A DNA stretch of 64,000 nucleotides from Prosthecobacter sp. (GCA_021733925.1 JAIPJY010000012.1:62001-126000), one strand, 5' to 3'. Positions 1-8,961 are shown, counted from the first letter of the stretch. Program-made: numbers and translations. Notes: generated from the letters alone by a model not told the origin.

Positions 1-2450
1 CGATGCTGCTGCGCGACTTTGACTTCGCGGAACTCCCCGCCGGCGACTCCGGGAACGCCGTAGAATTTGGCGAGGCGCTCGTTGAGGAAGGAATAGTCGC
101 CACCGATGATGTCGCTGACGCTGCGGTCATCGCGCACCAAGTGAGCAAAGAATTCGATGGTCTCACGCTGCATGTCGTTGCGAATGTCCGTGGTGAACTC
201 GGGATACTTTTTCTCATCAACGGTGCTCTTCTCGTCAAAGCCGTTGAACTTGAGCCACTGGCCGGCGAATTCCTTGGCGAGGGCGGTGGCTTTCGGATCA
301 CGCAGCATGCGCTTTGTCTGTGCGGCGAGGACTTCGGGCTTCAAGAGACTGCCGTTGTCTGCGGTCTTGCGCAGTTCCCAGTCGGGCTGCGAGGCCCAGA
401 GGAAATAGCTGAGGCGGGAAGCGAGTTCGAAGGCGTTGAGCTTCGCATCACCAGGGGTATTATTCGCCACCGGCAGCGTTTCGGCTTTGAAGAGGAAGTA
501 GGGTGAGACGAGCACGCGTACGATAACTTCCCGTGCAGCGGATTCGCGATCGAGCTCCTTTTTGCGGCCTTCAAAGTAGAGTGCGTCCAGCTTCTGGATT
601 TCTTCACCCGAGATGGGCCGGCGCCAGGCGCGACCAGCGAACGAGTGCAGATGCCCGAGCATGGCACCGTCGAAGTCTTTCTCCATCTGCTGGCTGAGCT
701 TCTGGGGAGCGGCGAAGCCAAAGTCTTTCTTCATTGCGGCGAGCTGGTCGCGGTCTTTGACGTCGAGAATCTGCCCGAGCTGCTCATCGCTGAAGTAATA
801 AACGGTGATGCCCGGCTTGCGGCGGTAGAGATTGTCCGCCACCTCCTCCAGCCGACGCTCATACATGTCCGGAAAGGCCTGTTTCATCACACCGAAGTCG
901 CCCATGGTGCGGCGTGAGGCTTCGGTCTGCGTTTTCCAGACGGTGAGGATGCCGGGCATGATCTTGGTGACATCTCGCGGCTTGTCCGCTGTGATGTCCC
1001 ACTGGATGGTGCCGTCATTGATGTCGGGGTTTTGCAGATCCAGCCGGGCTTCGGCATGAATCCAAGTGACGTTCTCCGGCAGCGGCAGGGTGATGACAAG
1101 AGGCGCGGCGATGGCGAGCACACCAGGCTCGATCTGGCGGCCCTGCGGATGTTGGCCGAAGGCGTTTTTCACACGTTCGAGTTCGGCGACCTGCTGCTTC
1201 AGCGCCTCTGCATTCGCAGGGGGCGGATTCACAGCAAGGGCTTTGCGGTCTTGCTCAAGCTGCTTGTTGAGCCAGTTGAGATAAAGCACCGGGCCTTTGG
1301 TGGTGCGGAGGTCCAGCTTCGTGATAAGCGCGACGTCGCCTTTGCTGCCGTCGCCGTCATCGCCGATGCAGAGGAAAGCCTGCTTCCTGCCCTTCACCTC
1401 GAGATTCATCTGGTAGGGGCGAATGCCGTCGGCGTCCTGCTGCTGGCGCTGAATACCGCTGCCTGCCTTCTTCGGATTATTCCACGAAAGCAGCTGTGCC
1501 TGAATCGCCTTGGCACCATCAATCACCGCCTGCGGCACCTGGCCGGGCTTCGTGGCATCCGGGCCGGGCAGCTCGCGCCAGGCGACACGGGTGAGATCGA
1601 GGAAGCGGGACTTCGGCTCGGTGGCGTTCACGAGGTTCGACCAGTTTTGCAGGAAGGGCAGTTTCAAGCCGCCCTCCTTGGCGAGTTGTTCGAGGGGCGT
1701 GTTGAAATGCTTGTGCTTCCAGCTGGCGACCATGTAGTCGGCCTCACGCATGTCATCGCCGTCCTTGGGCAGATGCGGTGCCGCCTTCTGCTGATACCAG
1801 ACATACAGGGCCTGCTGCGCCTGGGCTTTGACCTGCTCGAAACCGCGCAGGCCGATGCGCTGCGGATTGAAAACGATGCCTGTGCCCGGCATGATCGTGG
1901 CGTGGTCAGCCACCTTGCGGGCGGCACCGAAGTATTTGTCGAGCGCCGCCGGGCTCATGAAGAGCACATCGCCCGTGTTGCTGAAGCCTTCGCCGCCACC
2001 GCCGTCGGTCTGGAATTCCTTGGCGAAGCCGTAGTCGTGCCGGGTCAGATCGCGAATTGTGTAGTCATACTCGGCGTTGGTGAGACGACGCATGGTCACA
2101 GGCCCCGGATCGCCGGACTGCGCAGAGGCCAGGGCATCGAGTTCGCTGTTCACCCAGCCGAGGAGCGCCTTGTGCTCCAGATCGCTCATCTGATGTGCCT
2201 TCGGCGGCGGCATGTCGCCGTTTTCGATGGTGTCTTTGACCTTGAGCCACACTTCAAAATGCTTCGCGAGCTGCGGATCAGCCGCAAACTGCTGCAAATC
2301 GACGTCTCCCTTGGTCTTCTTTTCGTTGTGGCACTCGTAGCATTTGGCCTTGAGAACGGCCTCGGCGTCCTTCCACGCGGGAGCAGCGGAAAGTGAAAAC
2401 GAGCCGACGACAAAGGCGGCCAGAGCAAGATGGCGAGGAGGCAAGGACAT
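1..2450 (-). CDS. Cytochrome-type planctomycetal protein (DUF1587/1595/1592/1588), C-terminus cut off by window
   Basis: At least 816 codons are visible; the frame stays open to the window edge, so the C-terminus is missing. The ATG at 2450 is followed by a signal peptide (about residues 1-23) and a c-type heme motif CYECH at residues 37-41. The DUF1587-like segment begins near residue 118 (MRRLTNAEYDYTIRDL). A DUF1595-like segment (AGRAWRRPIS) lies near residue 605, a DUF1592-like segment (ASRLSYFLWASQPDWEL) near 690, and the start of DUF1588 (FYGVPGVAGGEFREV) near 800. The order matches the large secreted PVC family whose function is unknown but which is often linked to polysaccharide breakdown. 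It is divergent from a DUF1501 protein, a common companion. Third codon positions are strongly G/C, and the ORFs on the opposite strand are shadows. The family call is firm; the biochemical role is unknown. Confidence 0.9.
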   Translation of the reverse strand, partial: MSLPPRHLALAAFVVGSFSLSAAPAWKDAEAVLKAKCYECHNEKKTKGDVDLQQFAADPQLAKHFEVWLKVKDTIENGDMPPPKAHQMSDLEHKALLGWVNSELDALASAQSGDPGPVTMRRLTNAEYDYTIRDLTRHDYGFAKEFQTDGGGGEGFSNTGDVLFMSPAALDKYFGAARKVADHATIMPGTGIVFNPQRIGLRGFEQVKAQAQQALYVWYQQKAAPHLPKDGDDMREADYMVASWKHKHFNTPLEQLAKEGGLKLPFLQNWSNLVNATEPKSRFLDLTRVAWRELPGPDATKPGQVPQAVIDGAKAIQAQLLSWNNPKKAGSGIQRQQQDADGIRPYQMNLEVKGRKQAFLCIGDDGDGSKGDVALITKLDLRTTKGPVLYLNWLNKQLEQDRKALAVNPPPANAEALKQQVAELERVKNAFGQHPQGRQIEPGVLAIAAPLVITLPLPENVTWIHAEARLDLQNPDINDGTIQWDITADKPRDVTKIMPGILTVWKTQTEASRRTMGDFGVMKQAFPDMYERRLEEVADNLYRRKPGITVYYFSDEQLGQILDVKDRDQLAAMKKDFGFAAPQKLSQQMEKDFDGAMLGHLHSFAGRAWRRPISGEEIQKLDALYFEGRKKELDRESAAREVIVRVLVSPYFLFKAETLPVANNTPGDAKLNAFELASRLSYFLWASQPDWELRKTADNGSLLKPEVLAAQTKRMLRDPKATALAKEFAGQWLKFNGFDEKSTVDEKKYPEFTTDIRNDMQRETIEFFAHLVRDDRSVSDIIGGDYSFLNERLAKFYGVPGVAGGEFREVKVAQQH

Positions 2451-2523
2451 TGGGGGTACTGATAATACGGCCATTTGGTGTTTTTTCGATCAGCAGCTTC
2501 TGCTCCTTTTTTGCGCTTTCCTG

Positions 2524-2532
2524 TGCTATGAT
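2524..2532 (+). promoter_or_regulatory. Possible extended -10 promoter for the DUF1501 gene
   Basis: The sequence TGCTATGAT has the TGn extension in front of a TATAAT-like hexamer and lies 46 bases upstream of the ATG at 2579. No good -35 hexamer sits 17 bases upstream (TCCTTT). It lies in the 128-base gap between two divergent genes. This is a pattern match only. Confidence 0.3.
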
Positions 2533-2578
2533 TCAGGCGAAAGCATCAGCTGCCAGAGACGTATCTTTTATATCCCCC

Positions 2579-4021
2579 ATGAGTTCCTTATATTCACATC
2601 ATGCCCCGAACCTGGAGCATGCATTTTTGACACGCCGCGAGCTGCTGCAACGTGTCGGCATGGGCTTTGGCACCATGGCGGCCGGCTCATTGTTTACTTC
2701 GCAGGCTTCTGCGGCGACGATGGACCCCATGGCGGTGAAGCGTCCGCATTTTGAGCCGAAGGCGAAGCGGGTGGTGCATTTTTTCATGAACGGCGGGCCG
2801 TCCCACGTCGATACGTTCGACCCGAAGCCAATGCTGGACCAATACGACGGCAAAGCGCTGCCGAACGTGCTCAAAACGGAACGCCCAACCGGGGCGGGTT
2901 TCAAGTCACCCTTCAAATTCACGAAACGCGGTGAGTGCGGGCTCGAAGTGAGCGAGGTCTTTGAGAAGACCGGTGCCTATGCGGATGACCTTTGCGTGAT
3001 CCGTTCGATGCACGCCGATGTGCCGAACCATGAGCCGTCCCTCGGCCTGATGAACAGCGGCGAAGGCCGCCTGAACCGCCCGACAATGGGATCGTGGGTG
3101 ACCTACGGCCTGGGCAGTGAAAACCACAATCTGCCCGGCTACATCGCCATGTGCCCCGGCGGCATGCCGACGCGGCGCACGAAGAACTGGCAGTCCGCCT
3201 TCCTGCCCAGCGCCTACCAAGGCGCCTACATCAACACGGAGGACACCCGGGTCGAAAAGCTCGTGGAATTCATCAAGAACGGCTCGCTCGACTTGAAGCA
3301 GCAGCGCCGCCAGCTCGATCTGCTGCAGGAATTGAACCAGCGCAATCTGGTGCAGCAGGACCGCGACCAGCAGCTCGAAGCCCGCGTGCAGAGCTACGAA
3401 CTGGCCTACCGCATGCAGATGGAGGCCACGGACGCCTTTGACATCATGAAGGAGCCGGAATCCGTGCGGAAGATGTACGGCGACCACGCTTTTGGCCGCC
3501 AGTGCCTGATTGCACGGCGTTTGCTGGAGCGCGGAGTGCGTTTCATCCAGCTCTGGACCGGCGCGGGCCAGCCCTGGGACAATCACGACGAAATTCTCGA
3601 ACACCGGAAACTCGGCCTGCAGACGGACGGGGCGATTGCCGCGTTCATGGGTGACTTGAAGCAGCGCGGGCTCTGGGATGACACGCTGATGATGTGGGGA
3701 GGCGAATTTGGTCGTACACCGGCAGTGGAACTGCCGACGCCGGGTGCCAATGCGGGCAAGCAGCATGGCCGCGACCACAACCACTACGGCTTCACGATGT
3801 GGCTGGCGGGCGGCGGGGTGCGGGGTGGCTACACGCATGGCTCCACCGATGAATTTGGCTTCGCCGCGCAGGAAAACCCGGTGCATGTGCATGACCTGCA
3901 TGCCACGATTCTGCGCATTCTGGGCTTCGATCACGAAAAGTTCACCTACAAGTATGCGGGGCTGGATTTCCGGCTCACGGGCGTAAACGAGTGCAAGGTG
4001 GTGCGGGAACTGCTGGCCTGA
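2579..4021 (+). CDS. DUF1501 domain-containing protein (sulfatase-like fold), Tat-type signal
   Basis: A 480-residue protein with a twin-arginine-like leader (TRRELLQRVGMGFGTMAAG, about residues 18-36). It has the DUF1501 landmarks: HFFMNGGPSHVDTFDPKP near residue 67, GRQCLIARRLLERGVRFIQL near 305, WDNHDEI near 330, GEFGRTP near 375, and GRDHNHYGFTMWLAGGG near 395. DUF1501 proteins belong to the alkaline phosphatase/sulfatase-like superfamily and are abundant in Planctomycetes and Verrucomicrobia; their substrates are unknown. The frame is open upstream to 2393, but that would overlap the divergent gene, and the ATG at 2579 places the Tat motif correctly. Its divergent partner is the cytochrome-type protein at 1-2450. 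Confidence 0.92.
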   Translation: MSSLYSHHAPNLEHAFLTRRELLQRVGMGFGTMAAGSLFTSQASAATMDPMAVKRPHFEPKAKRVVHFFMNGGPSHVDTFDPKPMLDQYDGKALPNVLKTERPTGAGFKSPFKFTKRGECGLEVSEVFEKTGAYADDLCVIRSMHADVPNHEPSLGLMNSGEGRLNRPTMGSWVTYGLGSENHNLPGYIAMCPGGMPTRRTKNWQSAFLPSAYQGAYINTEDTRVEKLVEFIKNGSLDLKQQRRQLDLLQELNQRNLVQQDRDQQLEARVQSYELAYRMQMEATDAFDIMKEPESVRKMYGDHAFGRQCLIARRLLERGVRFIQLWTGAGQPWDNHDEILEHRKLGLQTDGAIAAFMGDLKQRGLWDDTLMMWGGEFGRTPAVELPTPGANAGKQHGRDHNHYGFTMWLAGGGVRGGYTHGSTDEFGFAAQENPVHVHDLHATILRILGFDHEKFTYKYAGLDFRLTGVNECKVVRELLA

Positions 4022-4034
4022 CCGGGCCGGGAAA

Positions 4035-4063
4035 GCCAGCCACCGGCCCCTTGCAAGGCTGGC
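4035..4063 (+). terminator. Possible hairpin after the DUF1501 gene
   Basis: GCCAGCC (4035-4041) pairs perfectly with GGCTGGC (4057-4063) around a 15-base loop, 13 bases after the DUF1501 stop. No T-tract follows, so it may be a weak or Rho-assisted stop, or only a structured spacer ahead of the ExbB-like gene. Confidence 0.3.
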
Positions 4064-4087
4064 GCACACGTTTACAGTCGCCACCTC

Positions 4088-4900
4088 ATGCATCGAAAAA
4101 TCTTCTTCGCCCTGGCCGTGCTGGTGGCACTCGTCTTCACGATGACCCTCAAAGCCCAGGCCCAGCAGCCTGCGCCTGCCGCACCCGGTGTCACCGTGAC
4201 CACGGCCGCCGCTGAAGAAGACAATCCCTATGGCGATGTGCTGACCTTCAACGGGTTCGTCAAGCGCACCGGCGTCATGGCTTACCCGCTGATCATTCTG
4301 TCGATGATCGCGTTTTTCATGATCGTGCTGTTCACCTTCACCGTCCGGCAGGGCACGGTGGTCAGCGATGCGTTCATGAACTCGGCGGACGCTCTGATCC
4401 GCAAGCAGGACTACCTGGGGCTGCTGGCGGTGTGCAACCGCCGCAACGAGTGCATCGCCCGCATCACTTCGAAGACGCTCGATTTCGCCACGCGCAATCC
4501 GACCGCGAGTTTTGAAGAGGTCAAGGAAGTCACCGAAGCCGAGGGCAACCGCCAGTCCAGCCTGCTGCTGGCCCGCATCGCCTATCTGGGAGACGTCGGA
4601 GCCATCGCGCCCATGCTCGGCCTGCTCGGCACGACGCTGGGCATGATCACGACCTTTCACGAAATCTCCGGCAAGGGCGTCGGCGGCTCGAACCAGCTGG
4701 GACTCGCCCAGGGGGTGTCCGAAGCGCTGCTCTGCACGGCCTCGGGGCTCATCATCGGCATTCCCTCCCTCATGTTCTACGCCATCTTCCGTGGCAAGGT
4801 GAACCGCCTGATCTCCGAAATGGAAGCCGCGACGACCCATCTGATGGCTCTGCTCGCGGTGCAGTACAAGCGCGCCGCACGCGCCGTCGCCGGCCAGTAA
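4088..4900 (+). CDS. MotA/TolQ/ExbB proton channel family protein
   Basis: A 270-residue inner-membrane protein with an N-terminal signal or first membrane segment (residues 5-25, ending TLKAQAQQ). A second segment lies near 60-82 (AYPLIILSMIAFFMIVLF). The two conserved MotA_ExbB helices follow near 175-196 (GAIAPMLGLLGTTLGMITTF) and 215-240 (LLCTASGLIIGIPSLMFY). ExbB/TolQ proteins form the proton-conducting pentamer that energises TonB- or Tol-type systems. The ExbD-like gene starts 21 bases downstream and a TPR protein follows, so the three form an operon. The cleavable-looking leader before the first channel helix resembles ExbB variants with an N-terminal extension. The sequence does not tell TonB-type from Tol-type. 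Confidence 0.9.
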   Translation: MHRKIFFALAVLVALVFTMTLKAQAQQPAPAAPGVTVTTAAAEEDNPYGDVLTFNGFVKRTGVMAYPLIILSMIAFFMIVLFTFTVRQGTVVSDAFMNSADALIRKQDYLGLLAVCNRRNECIARITSKTLDFATRNPTASFEEVKEVTEAEGNRQSSLLLARIAYLGDVGAIAPMLGLLGTTLGMITTFHEISGKGVGGSNQLGLAQGVSEALLCTASGLIIGIPSLMFYAIFRGKVNRLISEMEAATTHLMALLAVQYKRAARAVAGQ

Positions 4901-4921
4901 ACAGGCAGCTCACCCTTCGCA

Positions 4922-5365
4922 ATGAATTTCAGAAAACAGCACTCCATCGAACCCTCGCCCATGCAGCTCGCGCCGCTGGTGGACGTGCTGTTCCTGCTCG
5001 TCATTTTCTTTGCCGTGACCTTCCAGTATGCCAAGGAGGAGCAGGTCATGGATGTCAGCGTGCCTTCCGCCGACGAGGGCAAGGAGAAAACGGACCGCAC
5101 CGTCGGCGAGATCATCATTAACATCAAAAAAGACGGTGAGATCCTCGTCAACGGCCAGAAGTTCAACACCGATGAGCTGCTGGTGAAGCTGAAGAACATC
5201 GTGGCGCTTTACAAGGATCAGGCCGTGATCCTGCGGGGTGACGAAGGCACCCCTTACCAGAACGTCATCCGCGTACTGGACACCTGCCTGAAGGCTGGCA
5301 TCTGGAACATCGCCTTTGCCACACGCAAACCAGACGCCGACCAACCAGCCGCCACGACCAAGTGA
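4922..5365 (+). CDS. ExbD/TolR family biopolymer transport protein
   Basis: A 147-residue protein with one N-terminal membrane helix (residues 17-36, LAPLVDVLFLLVIFFAVTF) that contains the conserved membrane Asp at residue 21, equivalent to the proton-relay Asp of E. coli ExbD/TolR. The rest is a periplasmic domain (residues 40-135) with the usual pattern of strands and a GTPYQNVIRVLDTC segment. It is expected to pair with the ExbB/TolQ-like channel encoded 21 bases upstream. The TPR gene begins one base after this stop (ATG 5367), indicating tight translational coupling. Confidence 0.92.
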   Translation: MNFRKQHSIEPSPMQLAPLVDVLFLLVIFFAVTFQYAKEEQVMDVSVPSADEGKEKTDRTVGEIIINIKKDGEILVNGQKFNTDELLVKLKNIVALYKDQAVILRGDEGTPYQNVIRVLDTCLKAGIWNIAFATRKPDADQPAATTK

Positions 5366-5366
5366 G

Positions 5367-7829
5367 ATGACCGCCGCGAAGCTTTCCACCCTGCCGCGCA
5401 GTCTTGCGCCCCGTCTGATGCCAGTGTTTTTCTGTCTGGCAGCGTTCTCGTCCATGGCGCAGCAACCAGCGCCACCGCGTGCCCTGCCGGTCGACGATGA
5501 TGCTCCCGTGCCGAAGGCCATTCCCGTGAGTCCGCCGCCGAAGACCAAGGGGCCTGATGATGACATGTTCGACTTTGCCACGCTGGCCTATGACCGCCAG
5601 GAGTGGGGCATGGCCGCGCAGTCGTATGCGAAGTACCTGCAGCAGTACCCCAGCGGCAGGCAGGTGCCCGACGCACTCTACCGCATTGGTGAGTGCCACA
5701 TGAAGCAAAACCAGCTCACCCAGGCCGCAGGCTATTACGAAGAAGTCGTGACCCGCTACCCGGACAGCGAGGGAGCCCCCTCCTGCGCCTATCGCCTTGG
5801 TGCGATGAAGTTCAACGACTCCAAGTTTGCTGACTCGGCCAAATTTTTCAACTTTTCCGAAACCAAAACCAAAAGCGCCGCTGTCCGGCTGGCTGCCGCG
5901 TACAACAAAAGCCGCGCCTACGAGATGGCCGGGGACAAGGAAAAACAGGCCGCCGCCCTGACCAGCGTGATCGCGGTGAAAACGGACAATCCTTACCGCG
6001 AAACGTCGTTGCTCACGCTCGGCAGCCTCTACCTTGGTCAGGACAAAAAGGACGAGGCTCTGCCTATTTTTGACGAACTCGTCAAGACCAGCGCCGACCG
6101 TGCCATCATCGCCGAGGCCAGCATTCGTGCGGCGGTGCTCTATGCCGAGCTCAAGAAGCCGGAAGAATCCATCGCGATGTTTGAAAAGGCTCTGCGCATG
6201 CCGGAGACGAGCGAGCAAAACCGTGGCATCTCCCTCGTGGGCATCATCCAGGCACTCTATGCCAAGGGCGACTACGACGGCGTCATCGACTACTACAACA
6301 AGAACTCCGAGATCCTGCCGCAAGGAGCCGCACGTGCCAAGATGCTGCTGCTCGTCGGCCACGCCTACCGCATGCGGAAGAGCTACGCCCGCGCCGTCGA
6401 AGTGTACCTGCTCATCGAGCAGTACCATGCCGACACCGAGGAAGCCTTCAGCGCGGGATACTGGAAGCTGTACTGCTTCTACCTGCTGAATGACAAAGAG
6501 CTGGGTGAGTTCGCCACCGCCTTCATCACACGTCAGGCACCGAAGCACGCCGATCATGAGTACCTTTCGCTGGCGCGCCTGATCCGCGCCGACTTTTACT
6601 TCAACAAAGGCGACTACCAGCAGGCGGCGCTGAGCTACAATGAAGTCAGCCTCGACAAGCTGCCCGAAAAGCTGCGCCCGGGCACGCTCTTCAACATGGG
6701 CTGGGCCCAGAGTGAAGCTGGACGCAATCAGGAGGCGGTCGGCACCTTCACCCGATTCATCAACGAGAATCCCGCCCACGAGTTCCTCCCCAAGGCCTAC
6801 GCCCGCCGTGGCCTCGCGAACCGCGAGGCCCGCGATCTGCCCAAGGCAAAGGCTGACTTTGAACACGTCGCCAAGGAATTCCCCAAATCCGACGCCTGCG
6901 AGCTCTCCTGGCTGCAGCTCGGCTTCATCGCGATGGAGCAGAAGGACCCGAAGGCCGTCATCATCGCTTTTGAAACGCTGCTGAAAAAATTCCCCACCAC
7001 CACCGCCGCTGCCCAGGCCTACTACGGCATCGGCCGGGGCAATTTCGACCAGAAGATCTACGACAAGGCTGTTCCCGCCCTGCGGCGCTCCATTGAGATC
7101 GACAGCAAAGGCTACCTCGAAAAATCCAGCCAGCTCATCATCCTCTGCGACTACGCGCGTCAGAACGCCGAAAACCTGGCCAAGACCATCGACAGCTACC
7201 TGCAGTCCAAGCCCGACGGGCTGGTGCCGCCGAACATTTTGAAATGGCTCGGTCTCAAGCTCTACAGCAGTGATGACTACAAACGTGCCGCCCGCTTCCT
7301 CGAACTCGCCGTCACCCCGCAGACTCCGGAAAACACCGAGCCGGTCGTGTGGAACTACCTCGGCATGGCGCAGCTGCAGAACCAGCAGTACGACGCCAGC
7401 ATTCAAGCCACGGACAACTTCCTCAAATCTGAACCCGACAGCGCAACGCGCTCACGTGCGCTGCTGACCAAAGGCAGCGCCCTGCTGGGCAAAGGACTCT
7501 TTGATGAGGCCGACCAAGCGGCCCAGGAGGCCCTGCAAGTGGTGAAAGACGGCAGGCTCCAGGCCGAACTCCTCATCCTCGAAGGGGATATCTACGCCGC
7601 GCAGGGCGACAAGCTCGCCGCTGAAGGCCAGAAGGATGCTGCGGTCGGCAAATGGAAGGATGCTGCCGCCAAGTATGCCGTGCCCAGCCAGTTTTTTGAC
7701 GATCCCGATGTCACCCCCAATGCTCTCTACAAAGCCGCCCAGGTGCTGCAGAAAGCCGGTGACGCCGCCAAGGCCAAGCAGATGCTGCAGCAGCTTCAGC
7801 AGCGCTATCCGAAGTATCAGCCGAAGTAA
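5367..7829 (+). CDS. Secreted tetratricopeptide-repeat protein of the ExbBD/TolQR operon
   Basis: An 820-residue protein with a signal peptide (about residues 1-30, PVFFCLAAFSSMAQQ), a Pro-rich linker and then TPR units over nearly the whole length, for example QSYAKYLQQYPSGRQVPDAL near 75, the SEAGRNQEAVGTFTRFI unit near 455, and the C-terminal unit ending MLQQLQQRYPKYQ. It resembles YbgF/CpoB- and BamD-like periplasmic TPR scaffolds that accompany Tol-Pal systems, but is several times longer. The frame is open from 5316, but the ATG at 5367 sits one base after the ExbD-like stop and gives a clean signal peptide, so I chose it. A role as periplasmic adaptor of the proton-driven complex is inferred from context. 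Confidence 0.88.
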   Translation: MTAAKLSTLPRSLAPRLMPVFFCLAAFSSMAQQPAPPRALPVDDDAPVPKAIPVSPPPKTKGPDDDMFDFATLAYDRQEWGMAAQSYAKYLQQYPSGRQVPDALYRIGECHMKQNQLTQAAGYYEEVVTRYPDSEGAPSCAYRLGAMKFNDSKFADSAKFFNFSETKTKSAAVRLAAAYNKSRAYEMAGDKEKQAAALTSVIAVKTDNPYRETSLLTLGSLYLGQDKKDEALPIFDELVKTSADRAIIAEASIRAAVLYAELKKPEESIAMFEKALRMPETSEQNRGISLVGIIQALYAKGDYDGVIDYYNKNSEILPQGAARAKMLLLVGHAYRMRKSYARAVEVYLLIEQYHADTEEAFSAGYWKLYCFYLLNDKELGEFATAFITRQAPKHADHEYLSLARLIRADFYFNKGDYQQAALSYNEVSLDKLPEKLRPGTLFNMGWAQSEAGRNQEAVGTFTRFINENPAHEFLPKAYARRGLANREARDLPKAKADFEHVAKEFPKSDACELSWLQLGFIAMEQKDPKAVIIAFETLLKKFPTTTAAAQAYYGIGRGNFDQKIYDKAVPALRRSIEIDSKGYLEKSSQLIILCDYARQNAENLAKTIDSYLQSKPDGLVPPNILKWLGLKLYSSDDYKRAARFLELAVTPQTPENTEPVVWNYLGMAQLQNQQYDASIQATDNFLKSEPDSATRSRALLTKGSALLGKGLFDEADQAAQEALQVVKDGRLQAELLILEGDIYAAQGDKLAAEGQKDAAVGKWKDAAAKYAVPSQFFDDPDVTPNALYKAAQVLQKAGDAAKAKQMLQQLQQRYPKYQPK

Positions 7830-7867
7830 CCAGCCGGGGAACTCGAGACGCGAGCGGACTTTATTGA

Positions 7868-8233
7868 TTAAGACCGCTTGTCGCGATCCCAGTCTTCACG
7901 CTGATCGCGTTTGCCGCCGCCTCCACCACCGTAGCCGCGACTGCCACCGCCGCCTCCACCCCCGCCGTCAAAGGGACGTGGTGGACGGTCCTCCTTCGGA
8001 CGTGCCTCGATCACTCGCAGGGGGCGTCCGCCAACATCTTTGCCATTCAGCGCATTGGTCGCCGTCAGTGCTTCGGCTTCGACGGGCATCTCCACGAATC
8101 CAAAGCCGCGTGAGCGGCCGGTCTCACGGTCTTTGACCAGACGGGCGCTGGTGACAGTGCCGAAGACGACAAACTCGCCCTGCAGTTCCTCATCCGTCAT
8201 GGTGTAGGGAAGATTGCTCACGTAGAGGTTCAT
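7868..8233 (-). CDS. RNA recognition motif (RRM) protein with Gly-rich tail
   Basis: A 121-residue RNA-binding protein. RNP2 (LYVSNL) lies at residues 3-8 and RNP1 (RGFGFVEM) at 42-49, with the aromatic residues needed for RNA stacking. After the single RRM (about 1-80) comes a tail with two Gly runs and a charged end (DQREDWDRDKRS). Bacterial RRM proteins of this layout, well known from cyanobacteria, are often cold-induced. The ATG at 8233 directly precedes RNP2; the longer frame from 8266 adds residues with no counterpart in the fold. It converges with the TPR gene and its start is 252 bases from the divergent Cys-rich gene. Confidence 0.93.
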   Translation of the reverse strand: MNLYVSNLPYTMTDEELQGEFVVFGTVTSARLVKDRETGRSRGFGFVEMPVEAEALTATNALNGKDVGGRPLRVIEARPKEDRPPRPFDGGGGGGGGSRGYGGGGGGKRDQREDWDRDKRS

Positions 8234-8485
8234 CGCATCAGTTATGGAAGATGAGCCATGGCGCACGTGCCAGAATACAGGTCATGGCATGAACCTGATT
8301 TTCCGTGTCTGCCTCCGTCATGGGATGCACACGGGAGCGAAGGTACGCACAGGGCGGAGGGGTGTCAATCCGCACCTGAGGAGCCGGAGCCGCCCCCGCA
8401 GACCCCGTGAGGACTGAAAAGTTTCAGTTGCAGAGATTCCATGAATTCGTATTCGAGTCGGACGTCCTATTCCACTACGCCCACT
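8234..8485. other. Divergent intergenic region between the RRM and Cys-rich genes
   Basis: This 252-base gap must hold the promoters of both genes and possibly a long 5' leader for the RRM gene, as is common for cold-inducible RRM genes. I see no convincing -35/-10 pair and no coding frame with a normal codon pattern. Confidence 0.4.
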
Positions 8486-8848
8486 ATGAAACACATCTTC
8501 ACCCTCATCGCCGCCCTCAGCCTGCTGGCTGGTGTTTCCCCTGCCGCCGAGCCCTTGAACACCGTCTGCCCCATCTCCGGCAAGCCTGCGAGCCCGGCCA
8601 TCACCAGCACCTACACGAAGACGGTCGCCGTCTGCTGCAACAAGTGCCAGGCCAAGTTCAACGCCGCCCCCAAGGGCTACCTCAGCAACATCCTCGCCGC
8701 CACCAACGGCCAGTGCCCGCTGAGCAAAAAGAAATCTGATCCTTCCTTCACCGTGACCTACACCCGTCCGGTCGCATTCGCCGATGCCGCCAGCAAGGCC
8801 ACCTTCGACGCCGCGCCTGACAAGCACATCAAGGAAGTGCGTCAGTAA
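8486..8848 (+). CDS. Small secreted Cys-rich protein with duplicated YHS/TRASH-like metal motif
   Basis: A 120-residue protein with a signal peptide (residues 1-21, LLAGVSPAAE). The mature part holds two copies of one unit. Unit 1 has CPISGKP at 28-34, then CCNKC at 50-54 and KFNAAP at 57-62. Unit 2 has CPLSKKK at 77-83 and ATFDAAP at 105-111. Matching positions are exactly 49 residues apart, but the second unit has lost the CCNKC cysteines (Ala, Asp and Ser there). The C-P-x-S-G plus CCxxC arrangement is like YHS/TRASH heavy-metal domains, so periplasmic metal binding or sensing is a reasonable inference. A strong terminator follows, so it is probably a single-gene unit. Confidence 0.8.
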   Translation: MKHIFTLIAALSLLAGVSPAAEPLNTVCPISGKPASPAITSTYTKTVAVCCNKCQAKFNAAPKGYLSNILAATNGQCPLSKKKSDPSFTVTYTRPVAFADAASKATFDAAPDKHIKEVRQ

Positions 8849-8872
8849 CCGGGAACCATTATTTCACCCTTC

Positions 8873-8906
8873 AAGCGGAGCTGCGGCATGCGGCTCCGCT
8901 TTTTTA
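8873..8906 (+). terminator. Rho-independent terminator after the Cys-rich gene
   Basis: AAGCGGAGC (8873-8881) pairs with GCTCCGCTT (8893-8901) over nine base pairs around an 11-base loop, and a run of T follows directly. It lies 25 bases after the stop codon at 8848. This is a textbook intrinsic terminator. Confidence 0.92.
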
Positions 8907-8961
8907 ATGCCTGCCTGATTCAGCGTGTCATCGAAACACGTTCCGGCTACTCTCCCGCCTT

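Noticed and set aside
1032-2396. 454-codon open frame on the plus strand
   Set aside because: Shadow of the partial cytochrome-type gene, whose minus-strand frame stays open from 2450 to the window edge with heme and DUF motifs.
2906-4840. 644-codon open frame on the minus strand
   Set aside because: It runs antisense through two well-supported plus-strand genes (DUF1501 and ExbB-like).
5265-7406. 713-codon open frame on the minus strand
   Set aside because: Antisense shadow of the TPR gene, whose plus-strand translation shows clear repeats and a signal peptide.
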